Assembly (NCBI GenBank): GCA_015143295.1
Contig: CM026557.1
Location: 21,361,760-21,425,759, forward strand
Length of the DNA stretch: 64,000 nt
Reading direction: 5' to 3'
DNA from: Tetracentron sinense
Taxonomy: Eukaryota > Streptophyta > Magnoliopsida > Trochodendrales > Trochodendraceae
The position numbers and the translations under genes are program-made. How positions within the stretch are numbered: the stretch's first letter is position 1; the number at the start of each line of letters is the position of its first letter. Positions 13,101 through 23,035 of this stretch are shown piece after piece. The notes beneath the pieces are model-generated. The model did not search any database. It was not told where the DNA came from and worked only from the letters and a program-made list of their open reading frames with translations.

Positions 13101-16100
13101 TACCGACATTCTCAGAAAATTTGAATTTCAAGGCTTGGGCCCCCCTCCTAGGGCTTGCTAGGGTTTGTGGGTCCTGTATGGGCCCAGGGCTGTTTGTCTA
13201 CAAGTTTAGGCCCTATGGGCCTTGGTTTAGACACCTATGGGTCTTGGGGCTAGCTAGGGTTGCATCTAGGATTCAACCGGGGTTGACTCAGGGTTGACCT
13301 AGGGTTTAACTATGGTTAACTTAGGTTACTCAGGGTTGACCTAGGGTTTAGCTATGGTTGACCTATGGTTTAGCTAGGGTTCAGGCTATGGTTTAACTAG
13401 GATTAACCATGATTAGAGATCTTAACTATGGTTAAAGAGAGGTGTAAAAATTGGGTGCTTACAATAAGCATAACTTTCCAAACTGTATTAATGTCTATTT
13501 GTTTTTTTTTCTCAATCCCTATTGTTGCACAATAGATGCTGTGAGAGTTAATCTACATAGTGATTAAAACTGTCATCATTTTACAGAGGTGCTATGCTAT
13601 GTAGATATAGTAAACACTTCCAACTTCCAAGTTGCCTGAGGTCACACACCATTATCATTAGATTCTATTGAAAGTCGAGCAATTTTATAGGTAATTCACC
13701 ATCCTAGCATCCTTCAACCCTTTTAAAATTACTGACTATGCAATTAGAAACCAGCAATATCCGAGCAGAACTTTGGAAGCAACTAGTTGGAGTCCTCCAA
13801 AGTCTAACTTCGCTCTATCCAATTCCCTCAGCAAAGTGAATAGGAAGTTGTCTTCAAGAGAAATTGATCCCGCCCTCCTAAAAGTACCCCCTTGTCCAAA
13901 GAAAGAAGACCCCCATAATCTCCCTAGGGAAGACACACCCAATGCCAAACAGGGTCAGAAAAACTCCACATTAATCTAGCAAAATGACAGTGATTGACAC
14001 ATTATGCTTGTTAGATACACATTGGTGCACAGACAAAGGTGTGATGTCTTTAATTTTTTTGGTGGTGGAACTCCATCAGCAGGTGAAGGCTTGGTCATGT
14101 GACTCCTCTCAAGTTGAGTGTTGTGTTACCTACTCCTACACCATAATGCACTAACAATCAAAGTACCTATCACAATGAAAACAATCTCCTCTCACGAACG
14201 GACAAAGAATATCAAGATTTTTTTGGCACTTTTATACACAATTATCTCACCAGAAGCATCCCCTTGCCCTATATGCCGTCAGATAGAGACATGGAATTCT
14301 TCACAAATTGCACACCATTGCTCTGTTTTAATTTCTTCTTGGTAAACTCTTAACTTTATGTACTAACTACATTGCGAGTTTTCCAATGTGATCAAGATAT
14401 ATATGTATATATATCATCTTGTATTGTATCATAGCCAAAGGGCCTTTAGTCTTTTTAGTTTTTATCAATTGGGATTTAAACTCATCCAAGGTTTCAATGC
14501 TCATGCCTATAAAGAGAGCTTTACTTCCTCGAGACAGAAATAGATATTTTCTTGTATTTGTTACATTTTTCTGGTAGTATTTTTGTAACATTTAGGCAAT
14601 CATCAAATAAAAACAACAAAAAACCCATTAAAATGAGAGAAGAGTATGGACTTAAAGCTCATGTGGCATGGTTCATTCTAAGAAACATGTATTTCATACC
14701 TTCATCAATGACATGTCAATGCAGACACCCCCATTTGGAGATAAGGTGTGGCCTTCAAGTGATGTAGCTCCACCGTATGGTATGATAGGAACCTGCTTAT
14801 GACAAGAAAGAGAACCCTGATTAGTACTTGAGTTAAGAAGACCAAGCAGACCCGTTATACATTGTTGATATTAAGCAAGCAAATAAATTGCATCATCTGA
14901 GGTGGTTCTCTCTATTATAATCTACTTTATGGCTTAGTGAGAATAATAAGCATGACTCGATATGCAGAATATTAATGCAGTGAAGGGAGAACCAGATATT
15001 TTGAAGGCAAAAGCCAGAAAGAGCCTAGTTTTGAAAGAAGAAGAAAAACGAAGAAAGGTAGGACACGTCTGCCAGATTTCCCAAAAAAAAAAAGAAACTC
15101 ACACCTTATGCCTGTTACAAGACATGACTATCTTAGATACTTCCTCTTCTGACCTGCATTTTCAAATTATGAATTATGGAAGTTATCATGAAGAAAACAA
15201 AGAAACATTGTATTCTATATTTTTGGTTGGATTGTACAAGGAGTGCAGGCAAGAACTACAGAAAGAGCTTCCTGATAACTTTCTTCTGTGTTGCATTTCC
15301 CTTGTATATGGACAACATGCATAATGAATCATAAATATTGTTTTATCGATCAAAAAAAATCCGTTAATCATCTATTAACAGATTCAGGAATCACACCAGG
15401 TAGTTTAATTCTGAGTGAGAAATGTATTTGATAATAGCTAGACTGGGAAATGTATCAATTCACACTTATCTCAAGCAGACATAAAAAAACAAGAACTAAT
15501 CATTTCTCTCAGTACCTACAGAGAAATGCAACTCCACATGTTGCTGATTGTTGAATGTACTTTTCATTGCACGCTATATTTGGAGAATGTAACTGGAGTC
15601 TGGAGGAGAAATAGGTGCACATCATGTTGTGTTCTTGTCTCAAACAAAAAACACAATAAGGAATGACAGCTTCCTAACAGAAGAAACACTAGACCTTTCC
15701 CTTCCTGCTGCCCCATGCCACCAGTCCGGATCTAGAATGTTTATTTGATAGGGCGCACTTTAGAGATTCGATGGCCCAAAGAAATCACGGAATGGAGATG
15801 CTATTGCTAATGCTCCAGCTCTAATGAATGGCATCCTTTTGAAGAGTCACAAATATTTAACGCAACATCCAAAATGCACATTTCGCGGCGCCAATAATCA
15901 CCTATACCCCTCTTAGGAATCACCTCAGTGATTTATATGCAGTGGCCCTGGGAAAAGGCTGCCAAATGGCCTCTCGTTTGATATATATTTCAGATCAGGT
16001 GGTGTGGACCCCTAGAATGAGGAGTCACGATGATTAGGAGATGGATGACCTATGTGTTTGGTGAATCTTCATAATTTGATTAGGTCTAACCCTTTCGTTA

Positions 16101-17766
16101 TGGATGGTAGAATATGGTCTAGAAACAGAAGAGGTAGATTCCATGTGAGATCCTTTTTTCCAGTCGTTCAGTGACAGTTCAAGTGCTCCTCTCCTCATCA
16201 TGATGCATGACTCCTGACATTACTATAAAAATCTCGTTCTTCTTGTGGACAGCAACTTTAGATAATATTTTCACCATCGAATTGAATCATAAAGGGTAGA
16301 GAATAGTATGTAGATGCTATATGCACCTGTCAAAAGAGGAAATGGTAGATCATTACACAATTATCCTCTTGTTAAATGGGTATGGGGCCATACCCCATCC
16401 CTGCTGAGGGTGCAGTGGGTTTTTTCTCTATCATTCGGGGACTTCTTATTTAGGTGGGGTATGAGAGACTGGAATCCCCCTTAAAACATTATATTGCCCA
16501 AAAGAAAGACTATGGATTTTCATTAAGAATAGAAGTCGAAGATATAGAAAAATTCTTGTTTTCATTCTAGGTGTGGATAATGTTTTTTATATGTGTATTA
16601 ATTTATTAAAACAAGTGGCACCATGGAGGTATTAGAGATCTGTTCAAGAAAGTATGAGATAAATTAAAGCAACACTAAGGTACAATCGTTAACATAACCA
16701 CCCAATAGTATAAAAAGAAGAAAATCAATGCCAAAGTGGATGAACAAATGAATTTTAACATAACATAACGTGGAGTATAAAACCTAGTATCAATAATCAA
16801 TATTACCTAGGAAAAACAACCACATCAGGGATATTTACAGCTTTGTGAAAGGTGCTCTGTGGTTTTCCATGAAAGTATCTCTCCTCATAATCCATTGTCA
16901 TGTTATCCTGTACAAATAAGACTAGTGAACCGACCATTAACAAAAATCGACCTCTGGCTCAAAAGTCAAAACCCATCTTTCAGTTTCCAAGTCCTCCCAA
17001 AAAAAAAAGTTCTAAAGGATCAAATTGATTGAAAGTTGAGCCTTGAAAAAATAAACCACATTAATCTAATAATAGTGAGAGATATAATATGGAAATTGAA
17101 AAATGAGAGATCTATTACTCCACAAATGGCGCTCAATTCGTCCATAAACCCTTGTGGAACATCCTTGTGAGAACCTTTAACCACAAATTTCGTGCTACCT
17201 TTTCCCCCAATGCTGACACCTCTGAAATCCAACAATCAAATCGTGACTTAGAACTCACAATATTTCCTTCTAAGATTCTTCGTATTTATCTTTTTACTTG
17301 GAAATTAAAACTACTACAATTCAACCAACGCAAAGATAACCAACTAACTGATCAGCATCTTTAGTAAGATAAAAGCAAAAACAAAAATTCTCCGAAACAA
17401 ACAATCTAAAAAACATCTGAATGACCATTAAAAGTTGAAATCATGTCTATTTCGATCAATTAACAAGATTAGTGAAAAGAAAAGCAGATAAAAAAGATCG
17501 CACTGGATATCGGCACTGGATGCATCGCAAATCGAATGGTTTCTTTCAAAGTTGAAGGAAATTGATCCAGCAGAAACAGCTAGGGCAAGAGGAAGAAAAG
17601 AGCCTGTCCATGATAGGAGTGGTTTTCTCTCCTTGGAGTTCAGGACCTCTTTGATGTGTGTATTTTGAGTGCGATAATTGTGGAAATAAGAGCTCTGAAG
17701 AATCCTGTAAATGTTCTTTGAAGAAGAAGAAGAATTGAAACGAGAAAACCAGGACGGAAAAGCCAT
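3994..17766 (-). CDS. DLD: D-lactate dehydrogenase (cytochrome), mitochondrial; 5' six exons, 3' part outside window
   Basis: FAD-linked oxidation of D-lactate to pyruvate in mitochondria, with electrons passed to cytochrome c; in plants it completes methylglyoxal detoxification after the glyoxalases. The exons, read by joining GT-AG sites with matching phases, are 17504-17766, 17119-17221, 16807-16907, 15105-15153, 14700-14792 and 3994-4108 (724 nt, about 241 codons). The start at 17,766 opens a Ser/Arg-rich N-terminus typical of a mitochondrial presequence, followed by a hydrophobic stretch at residues 56-72. Family motifs are DNMTMDYEERYFHGKP, NIPDVVVFPRSEEEVSKIV, IPYGGATSLEGHTL and LHVEDMDVVVEPGIGW, from the PCMH-type FAD-binding domain. 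Exon 6 ends in codon phase 1 after PLDP. The remaining half (rest of the FAD domain and the C-terminal substrate domain) is not in the window. The visible exons carry no stop or frameshift, so the gene is probably functional. Confidence 0.93.
4500..4752 (-). repeat. 3' LTR of Copia B
   Basis: The minus-strand LTR starts TGTTGAGATACATTATTG at 4,752 right after the polypurine tract and contains a TATA-like TATAAATAATAG. The distal end is set only approximately. Confidence 0.6.
8075..8422. mobile_element. MULE-type non-autonomous MITE (348 bp) inside Copia B
   Basis: A perfect 9-bp target-site duplication, CTTCCAGTA, flanks it at 8,066-8,074 and 8,423-8,431; nine bases is the usual size for Mutator-like elements. 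The ends are weak inverted repeats (GGTAATAAATATCG against GGATTAAAAATACG). Internal text contains AACCGATACGAAACGGGCAA twice in diverged form. Related GGTTTCGG/ACCGATAC sequence recurs near 33,200, 33,710 and 40,670. No ORF of note. Confidence 0.75.
9184..11367 (-). mobile_element. Solo LTR (2.2 kb), Copia-like, nested in the Tat-type LTR
   Basis: On the minus strand it begins TGTTGGACATATATGCC and ends TGGCATACTTTCA. The perfect TSD GGTTA lies at 9,179-9,183 and 11,368-11,372. TGTTGGACATATATGCC is a common start of plant Copia LTRs, hence the tentative class. No pol sequence inside. The short ORFs at 9,365 and 11,310 are fortuitous. Confidence 0.85.
11394..11555. repeat. About 28-30-bp degenerate tandem array in LTR
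   Basis: Six or so units built on GGGCCCGGAGGCCAAGGATT variants, lying just right of the nested insertion. Confidence 0.8.
11844..13111. repeat. Series of seven short hairpins of one motif
   Basis: Imperfect to perfect inverted repeats of 25-30 nt occur near 11,844, 11,892, 12,093, 12,286, 12,935, 12,986 and 13,083. Copy 12,093-12,119 has arms AATGTCGGTAAA and TTTACCGACATT with loop CTC. Copy 13,083-13,111 has 13-bp perfect arms GAATGTCGGTAAT and ATTACCGACATTC around TGG. Others use AATGGCAGTA paired with TACCGCCATT, so arms vary together. Function unknown. Confidence 0.75.
14101..14699. other. D-LDH intron 5, proximal end
   Basis: Ordinary AT-rich intron sequence with a short TA-rich run near 14,398-14,415. 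No other element recognised. Confidence 0.4.
14700..14792 (-). CDS. DLD: D-LDH exon 5
   Basis: Acceptor AAGCAG and donor GTATGA. 31 codons (173-203): VPIIPYGGATSLEGHTL, then GGVCIDMSLMK. This is the core of the FAD pyrophosphate-binding region. Confidence 0.94.
15105..15153 (-). CDS. DLD: D-LDH exon 4 (49-nt mini-exon)
   Basis: Acceptor ATGCAG and donor GTGTGA. One base completes Arg156, then SEEEVSKIVMSCNRHK (157-172). It is too short to be seen as an ORF; it was found because the family needs it between exons 3 and 5, and the phases fit exactly. Confidence 0.9.
15154..16806. other. D-LDH intron 3
   Basis: 1.65 kb intron between the exons at 15,105-15,153 and 16,807-16,907. I see no coding or transposon domains in it. 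Confidence 0.5.
16807..16907 (-). CDS. DLD: D-LDH exon 3
   Basis: Acceptor GTACAG and donor GTAATA. It encodes residues 123-155 (DNMTMDYEERYFHGKP to VVVFP) plus the first two bases of Arg156. Confidence 0.94.
17119..17221 (-). CDS. DLD: D-LDH exon 2
   Basis: Acceptor TTTCAG before 17,221 and donor GTAATA after 17,119. It encodes residues 89-122, including KFVVKGSHKDVPQGF, a family signature just before the FAD domain. Confidence 0.9.
17504..17766 (-). CDS. DLD: D-LDH exon 1
   Basis: Start ATG at 17,766. It encodes residues 1-87 plus two bases of codon 88. The donor is GTGCGA at 17,503. The CA|A split codon gives Gln88 with exon 2. Confidence 0.88.
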
Positions 17767-17850
17767 GAGAAAAGCTTGGTTTTCTTCAGAGAGATAGAGA
17801 GAGAGATGGAGAGAGAGGGATGAAGTTGGCGATGAATGAAACTATATAAT
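17767..17850 (-). promoter_or_regulatory. D-LDH core promoter and 5' UTR
   Basis: On the minus strand a TATA box (ATTATATAGT, 17,841-17,850) lies about 80 bp upstream of the ATG. Between them is a CT-rich leader (CTCTCTCCATCTCTCTCTCT, about 17,787-17,818), a frequent feature of plant 5' UTRs. Transcription would start near 17,815. Confidence 0.6.
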
Positions 17851-18109
17851 AAGGACTTGTAATCCTCTCCAGTTATAACCCGACTCGATGACACGGGATA
17901 ACCTCCAGTAGTAGCTGGAGGGGAAAGCACCAGATTATCTCCCAAAATGCCACATGTATCGTTGGTTAATGTACACAACAGATACATTCCATCAGCTACT
18001 ACGGGAGAAGCTCTCATGTTATTTTGGAAAGGGAAACGTTTGGCCATGCATTTGATTATATTGCCGAATGCCTGTCCTTATTATTCCATCCCCCCCCCCC
18101 AACTTTTAA

Positions 18110-18250
18110 AGCACACTAACTATGGTTAAGATTCACTCACTTAAGTGCATCCATTTAACCTTAATTTTAAGAAAAATAAAATAATATTAACCTTAATTTA
18201 GTTAAAATTAACCATAATTTAAAAAATATTAAAAGAGACACATGGACTTG
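18110..18250. repeat. Dispersed MITE-like repeat (TAACTATGGTTAAG family), copy 1
   Basis: Starts with CTATGGTTAAGATTCACTCA and contains TTAACCTTAATTTTAAG. Related copies lie at 28,670-28,790, 29,880-30,330, 32,212-32,346 and 49,622-49,742. The family has TTTTAACACYCA ends where complete. Confidence 0.6.
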
Positions 18251-19653
18251 CATTCAATTAGCTAGTCGAATGTGTTGTCAAATCAGTAATCAGTGCTCAT
18301 TTCTGAAATTACGTGTTTTTTTTAGTGGGATTAAGATGTAAATACATCGGGTCGACCCGGGCTTATGGAGTCAAGCCTAGCCCGTCCCATGTTAATATGT
18401 ACATGAGAGTTCCTTTTGTGTGTGCAAGTAGGCCCATACATTTTGTGTGGCCCCACTTATATGAGGGTATTTATATTTATGTTGGGAAACACACAGACTT
18501 ATGGTTATGGTTAAGGTGTCATAAGAGTAAACCCAAGCACTAACTCCAATAGGGCTTGACTAATGGAGGTACACCCTTTGCCAAGTGAGTGCATGGTAAA
18601 GTACAAGTTATGAATGTGAATTTGTCTCCTTGTATGATGAGTGTTTTTACTAATATACCCTCATTTTGTGTATGCCCCTATAGTCTAGGGCAGATAAGAT
18701 GTGTATATTGATTTGCACACACAAAATGGACTCTTAATATGAGCCTAAGAATCCATTGTCTTGTGTGTGATGTGTGTGTGAGAGTGCATGGGGTGTGTGT
18801 GTTTCATTTGTCTTGCCTTCAACTATCGCCTTGTGGTGTAGTTGAGTTAACCGAAAAAAATATGGGCCTAAGAAATTGAGAATGAGTGTAAAATATTGGG
18901 TAATGGAAGTTTTGTAGGCTAGCCCAACACATTGACACTCCTGAGTAGGGGTACCAATGGTCGGAATGGCCCATGGCACAGCTAGATTAAATAATAGGAT
19001 GTGCTTGAGCGCCCGACCCGACTAGATTAAATAACAAGACGGACTTGAGCCTAAAGCCTTAGGCCTAAGGCCCATGATACTATACTTATAATCGGGCTAG
19101 ATCGGCCAAATTAGGCCCGGTTTGTAAAAAAATTAAAACCCTAAACCAAAATTTTTTTAGCCTTTGAAATACTAGCCGAGTTGGCCCAACTGAGCCTACT
19201 TATTATTTGGGCCAACTCGGGCCCGACCTAGTGACAACCCTAGTTATGAGGGAAATTACAAGATTGCCGTCAGACTACACATGGACTCAAGCCCTAGCCT
19301 CCCAAAGGGAGAATATGTTACTTACCATCTGAGCAAATAAATGTTTGCCTCCCCCCGTTTGCACTAGCCCGAAAAGGAAAAGGACAATGGAGTTTGGTGA
19401 GACCCACAAGTACCCTATCAGTTAGGATTGCACAGTGGGTCGGGATGGCCCGAGGCTCACCCGACGTAACCAGACCTAATTTAGCTGATTGGGCTAGCTT
19501 TAGGCCCAAAATTGAGTTCAGGTTGGGTTTGGGTAAACCTTGACCCATCCCAAAGTTATCTATCTATAATATAAATAAATAAGTATCACCTAACCTCCTC
19601 TCTTTGCTCTCCAATCTTCAATCTCAAGAATCCTATGAGTTGTGCTTTAAGGA
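18251..19653. other. Intergenic region with degraded hAT-like pieces
   Basis: GGCCCGAC/GGGCC-rich fragments at about 19,005-19,230 and 19,425-19,555 resemble the hAT-like elements at 27,395 and 48,939 but lack clear ends or TSDs. The rest shows nothing coding. Confidence 0.4.
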
Positions 19654-20755
19654 TGTCATGTAGAACCCCGGATCTCACTTTTATAGCCTGTGAATAGTGC
19701 TATGAATAGTATTGTGAATAGTGACCATGTGATGTAATTTTTCGAATCTTGAAATAAAAAGTTCCGGTAATGGTTGTTTATAGGTTAACTAAGCTTAGGT
19801 AATTTTAAGGGATTTTATTCATATGTTAAAAGGGTTTCCCAGACTATGGAAAATTTTACGATGAACCGGATTTATTGGGTTTTGCCTAAAACTAGAAAAT
19901 CAGATTTTGAGTTATAAGGAATTGGATTTTCTAAGTATTTTTATTGGATTCAAATGGAGGGTACTTTCTTATTTTAATTTCAAACTTAAAGTTAATGAAC
20001 ATTAACTTAAATGTTTTAAAGTAAAATAAGTGTAAGAGAAGTAGTAGAAGGGGAAAAAAGAACAAAGCAAAGTCCAAAACAGGAAAAAAACAGGCAAAAC
20101 CGGTTGACCGATTTTGCTACCGGTCGACCGAACCTCTCTACCGGTCGACCGAATGCACAAAAATTTGAATGGGTTTTTGGGCAGAGGGGTCTTTTGACAG
20201 GTCGATCGATCCTCTTTACCGGTCGATCTATCAGCTGGGTTTTTGGTTTGTAACCGACTTCCAGGATATTTTTAAGGGTATAGGGGTATTTGGCCAACCC
20301 CCTTGACCTATTTAAACACCATTTTCATGGGTGTTAGGGTTTCTACAACCCTAAGCATGCTTTTGAGAGAAATTTGAGAGAGAAGAAAGGGAAGAAAGAA
20401 AAGGAGTTTGGGTCTTGCTTGGGTGTTCTTGTTTTGTTATTGACTTCGTGTTTGCAACCAAAGAGGGAGCTCCTTCTTGCTTCTCAGCTTGTTCTAGAGT
20501 ACTTAGATCAAAGAGATTGATCTATAAAGGTAGATACTTTCTACTAGCTTGTAATGGCTTAAACCATGTTATAAATTCAAGATAAAATCCTTTGGTTGTG
20601 CTTGAACTAGTAGGAAATCCTACTAGTTAATTGTAACGATCTTATGGTATTAACCCACAAGTAAAAAGGGTATCTAACCCTATTTTATGATATGTTTTGA
20701 TGTTACAATTCAAAAAATGAAAAGCATGCTTAAAAGATATAAGTTTTGGGGTAAA

Positions 20756-23035
20756 TGTCGCTCCCCAAAATACCCCTAGGAGTTAAGGGATACTTTAGGG
20801 GTGACTATGTGTACCTGTCAAACAATCCTGAAGTAAACATGGCTAACACAATACAATAAGGATAATAATCAGAGCGCGGAAGCTAAACATAAATGCGGAA
20901 ATGTGAACTAACTTTTTCTTTTCGTCTAAAGTTCCAAAGTAGTATTCCAAGTTAACATATGCACAACACATATCCAATTCTAAGGTGGACAGACCCACCT
21001 ATCAAAATATCAAATACATAAAAGACTCTCTCGTACTCTCCCCTCAACAGTAGTAAAGGTATGGTCACACATCAAGGTCTCGGTCCGCCTGAGACTGTAG
21101 TGGAATAGACTGTTCTCTCTCCTCTATGTACTCTTCCTCGACCCAAGACTCCGGGTCGAGGGCTCCCTCAGTACCTGCCGACATGAAAGTACGACTGAGC
21201 ATGGAATACTCAGCGAGTACAAGCTACTGGCTAGCCATAACAATAATAAAACACAACAATAGTAATACAATACAGAGCAGTAAGAGGAACATTACAAAAG
21301 AAACAATATTAAACATGGTACAATACAATCATCTTGACGTGCGTGCATGAATGCGAAAACTCTGATAAAACTCATACTTGGAAATCTGTCTCATGTCTCG
21401 GTATGGCTTGAGAAAATCATATATGCATGCATGCATGAATGCCTTGTCATCATCTTGTAAACCTGCATCTTGTAACTTGTGAGCCAGAGGCTAGCACTCG
21501 AATCTCCCTGGGCTGCCAACCTCCTTGATATATGGTTTTCTTGTAAGCCAGAGGCTAGTATCCGAATGTCCCTGGACTACCAACCTCCTTGACATGTAAT
21601 GTTTTCTTATTGATTATTATATGCATATACTCTTGAAATCTCAGTTCATGCATACATGCGTGCTCGTGTTCGTGGTAATGGTGACAATCATGGGAATGCG
21701 AATAGCAAGAGAGATATGACATCACAATTCAATTCATAGTTTATGCTTATGAGAATTTGAGTAATCTACTTGGCATTGGATCAATTCATCATTCATGAGA
21801 ACACATGCATAAGGCCTACTTCCATTTTTCTTCCTTTAAGTCATTTACTCATAGTTTAGGCATTTCGTCAAACACATAACATGCAACGTTCATTAGTAGT
21901 TCATCTTATTCTTTTTAGTGCATGTTTTCCATTCAATCATAAAGGTAAGTTTGTTATTTATGAAATGTCCATCCTCCATTTTCCCTTCCACACACCGCAC
22001 ACATCCATACATTTCGGCATCCAATCGCCTCAATTAACACCCCATACACATCCATACCCTTTTCTTATCTTGTTTAGATTTATTGGAGATGATACATTTC
22101 ATAAAGAAGAACCATAATATCAAGAGTCACATTTCACAATAGAAAAACCTAGATTATTGCTAAGGGAAGTTAGTAGGGTGTACTAACCTTGAATCAAGGC
22201 TTGATCTTGGGTGGAAACCTTGATTGGAGCTCCAATTTGCAAGAAGGAGGACTCTTGCTTGAAGAAGGCTTGAGTGGGAAGGAAACCCTCTTGAAAATAC
22301 TTTGGAAAATGCTGCCCTTGCTTGAGAGAGACTCCCCCACGAGCTTGAGGCTTGGCTTTGAAGAATCCAAGCTTTGGAACAAACCTTGGGTAACCCAACT
22401 CTTGATTTCTTCTCAAGAGGAAAACCTAGATTAGGAATCTCTTTCTCCTCTCTCTCTATCTCTCAAAATCTCCTAAGTGTAGTGAATGGGGTCCTCAGGG
22501 TTCGGGCAAACCCTTTAAGGCAAGAGAGAACTGCCCAAATGACAAAAAGACCCTTAATGAAATTTCTGCAAAAACGCGATGACCGAGCGATCGGTGGTTA
22601 TGACCGATCGATCGGTTGCCTACCGAGCGATCGGTGTTCTTGACCGAGCGACCGGTCAAAAACATGTTCTCTGAAAAATTTTCCCATACAAAAAAAGTTG
22701 ACCAGTCGATAGCCTCCGATTGATCGGTTTTGGACCGATCGATCGCTACTCAAGACCGAGCGATCGGTTGCTCTGCAAATCTTCTGCTGAGTTCACTTTT
22801 CACCCATTCTTACTACTTCAACATTTTCCTCTTCTATTTTAATCTCTCCTAAACTTGCCTAGGACATTTTCGAGACTTATAGACAGTTTTAAATAATTAA
22901 TTTAATTAATAATAGCATTCTTAGTAAAATTCCTCAAAGCTTCAAATTCTCATTTTATGAATTCTTTCGAGATTACATATGTCTCATGCCTTAACACACA
23001 TCCCAAGGCATATACAAAAGTTCCGGGGTTCTACA
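20756..23035 (-). mobile_element. Solo LTR of the same family, nested in opposite orientation
   Basis: On the minus strand it begins TGTAGAACCCCGGAAC and ends GGGAGCGACA. The perfect TSD GTAAA is at 20,751-20,755 and 23,036-23,040. Length 2,280 bp, matching the outer copy. It contains several GACCGAGCGATCGGT-type motifs and one perfect palindrome ACCGATCGATCGGT (22,603-22,616). Confidence 0.88.
22577..22765. repeat. Cluster of GATCGGT/ACCGATC motifs in nested LTR
   Basis: At least six copies of GACCGAYCGATCGGT-like text in 190 bp, including the 14-bp perfect palindrome ACCGATCGATCGGT. The equivalent place in the outer copy carries CGGTCGACCG instead. Confidence 0.8.

Larger units (their letters stand above)
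8749..13463 (+). mobile_element. Large solo LTR (4.7 kb with nested insert), probably Ty3/Gypsy Tat/Ogre type
   Basis: Begins TGTGAGCACG and ends GGTGCTTACA, with a perfect 5-bp TSD ATAAG at 744-748 and 464-468 of the respective kilobases (8,744-8,748; 13,464-13,468). Without the nested element (9,184-11,367 plus its TSD) the LTR is about 2.5 kb. The lineage is inferred from its size, the AAGGTGTTAGGCACCC stretch near 8,890 and similarity of both ends to the solo LTR at 56,159-58,368. It holds arrays of GGCCNAGGCC-like units (11,394-11,555), TTAACCATGGTTAA-type palindromes and a hairpin series. No internal coding domain or second LTR is present, so it is a recombination product. Orientation is inferred. 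Confidence 0.85.
4500..14100 (-). mobile_element. Ty1/Copia retrotransposon B, decayed, in D-LDH intron 5, split by younger insertions
   Basis: Read on the minus strand. The gag region has a zinc-knuckle-like CDHCEKTGH near 8,490-8,570, and its 5' part probably continues at 13,464-14,100. Pre-integrase GHLSFQSL lies near 7,540 and integrase (QLVHSDVWGPTP, FVDSFSQCTWFYLMK) at 7,202-7,459. Reverse transcriptase follows (QLDVNNAFLRGDLLEEVYM at 5,877-6,068; KYFLGIEVA near 5,570-5,616), then RNase H (ELLWLK, and ADILTK near its end) at 4,765-5,118. The polypurine tract GAGGGGGAG (4,753-4,761) is followed by a 3' LTR starting TGTTGAGATAC. Stops and frameshifts are frequent. No 5' LTR or tRNA primer site was recognised, so the 5' end is approximate and may be lost. 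It is in the same orientation as the host gene and was later interrupted at 8,075-8,422 and 8,749-13,463. Confidence 0.85.

Noticed and set aside
11844..13111. CRISPR-like spaced repeats
   Set aside because: Plant nuclear context, irregular spacing, no cas genes, variable repeat text; it is an LTR hairpin series.
17640..18047. 135-aa minus-strand ORF over the D-LDH promoter
   Set aside because: It overlaps exon 1 in another frame and covers the TATA box and CT leader; no family motif.
22183..22434. Overlapping ORFs on both strands near 22,200-22,430
   Set aside because: They lie inside the nested solo LTR; no domain and no splice context.
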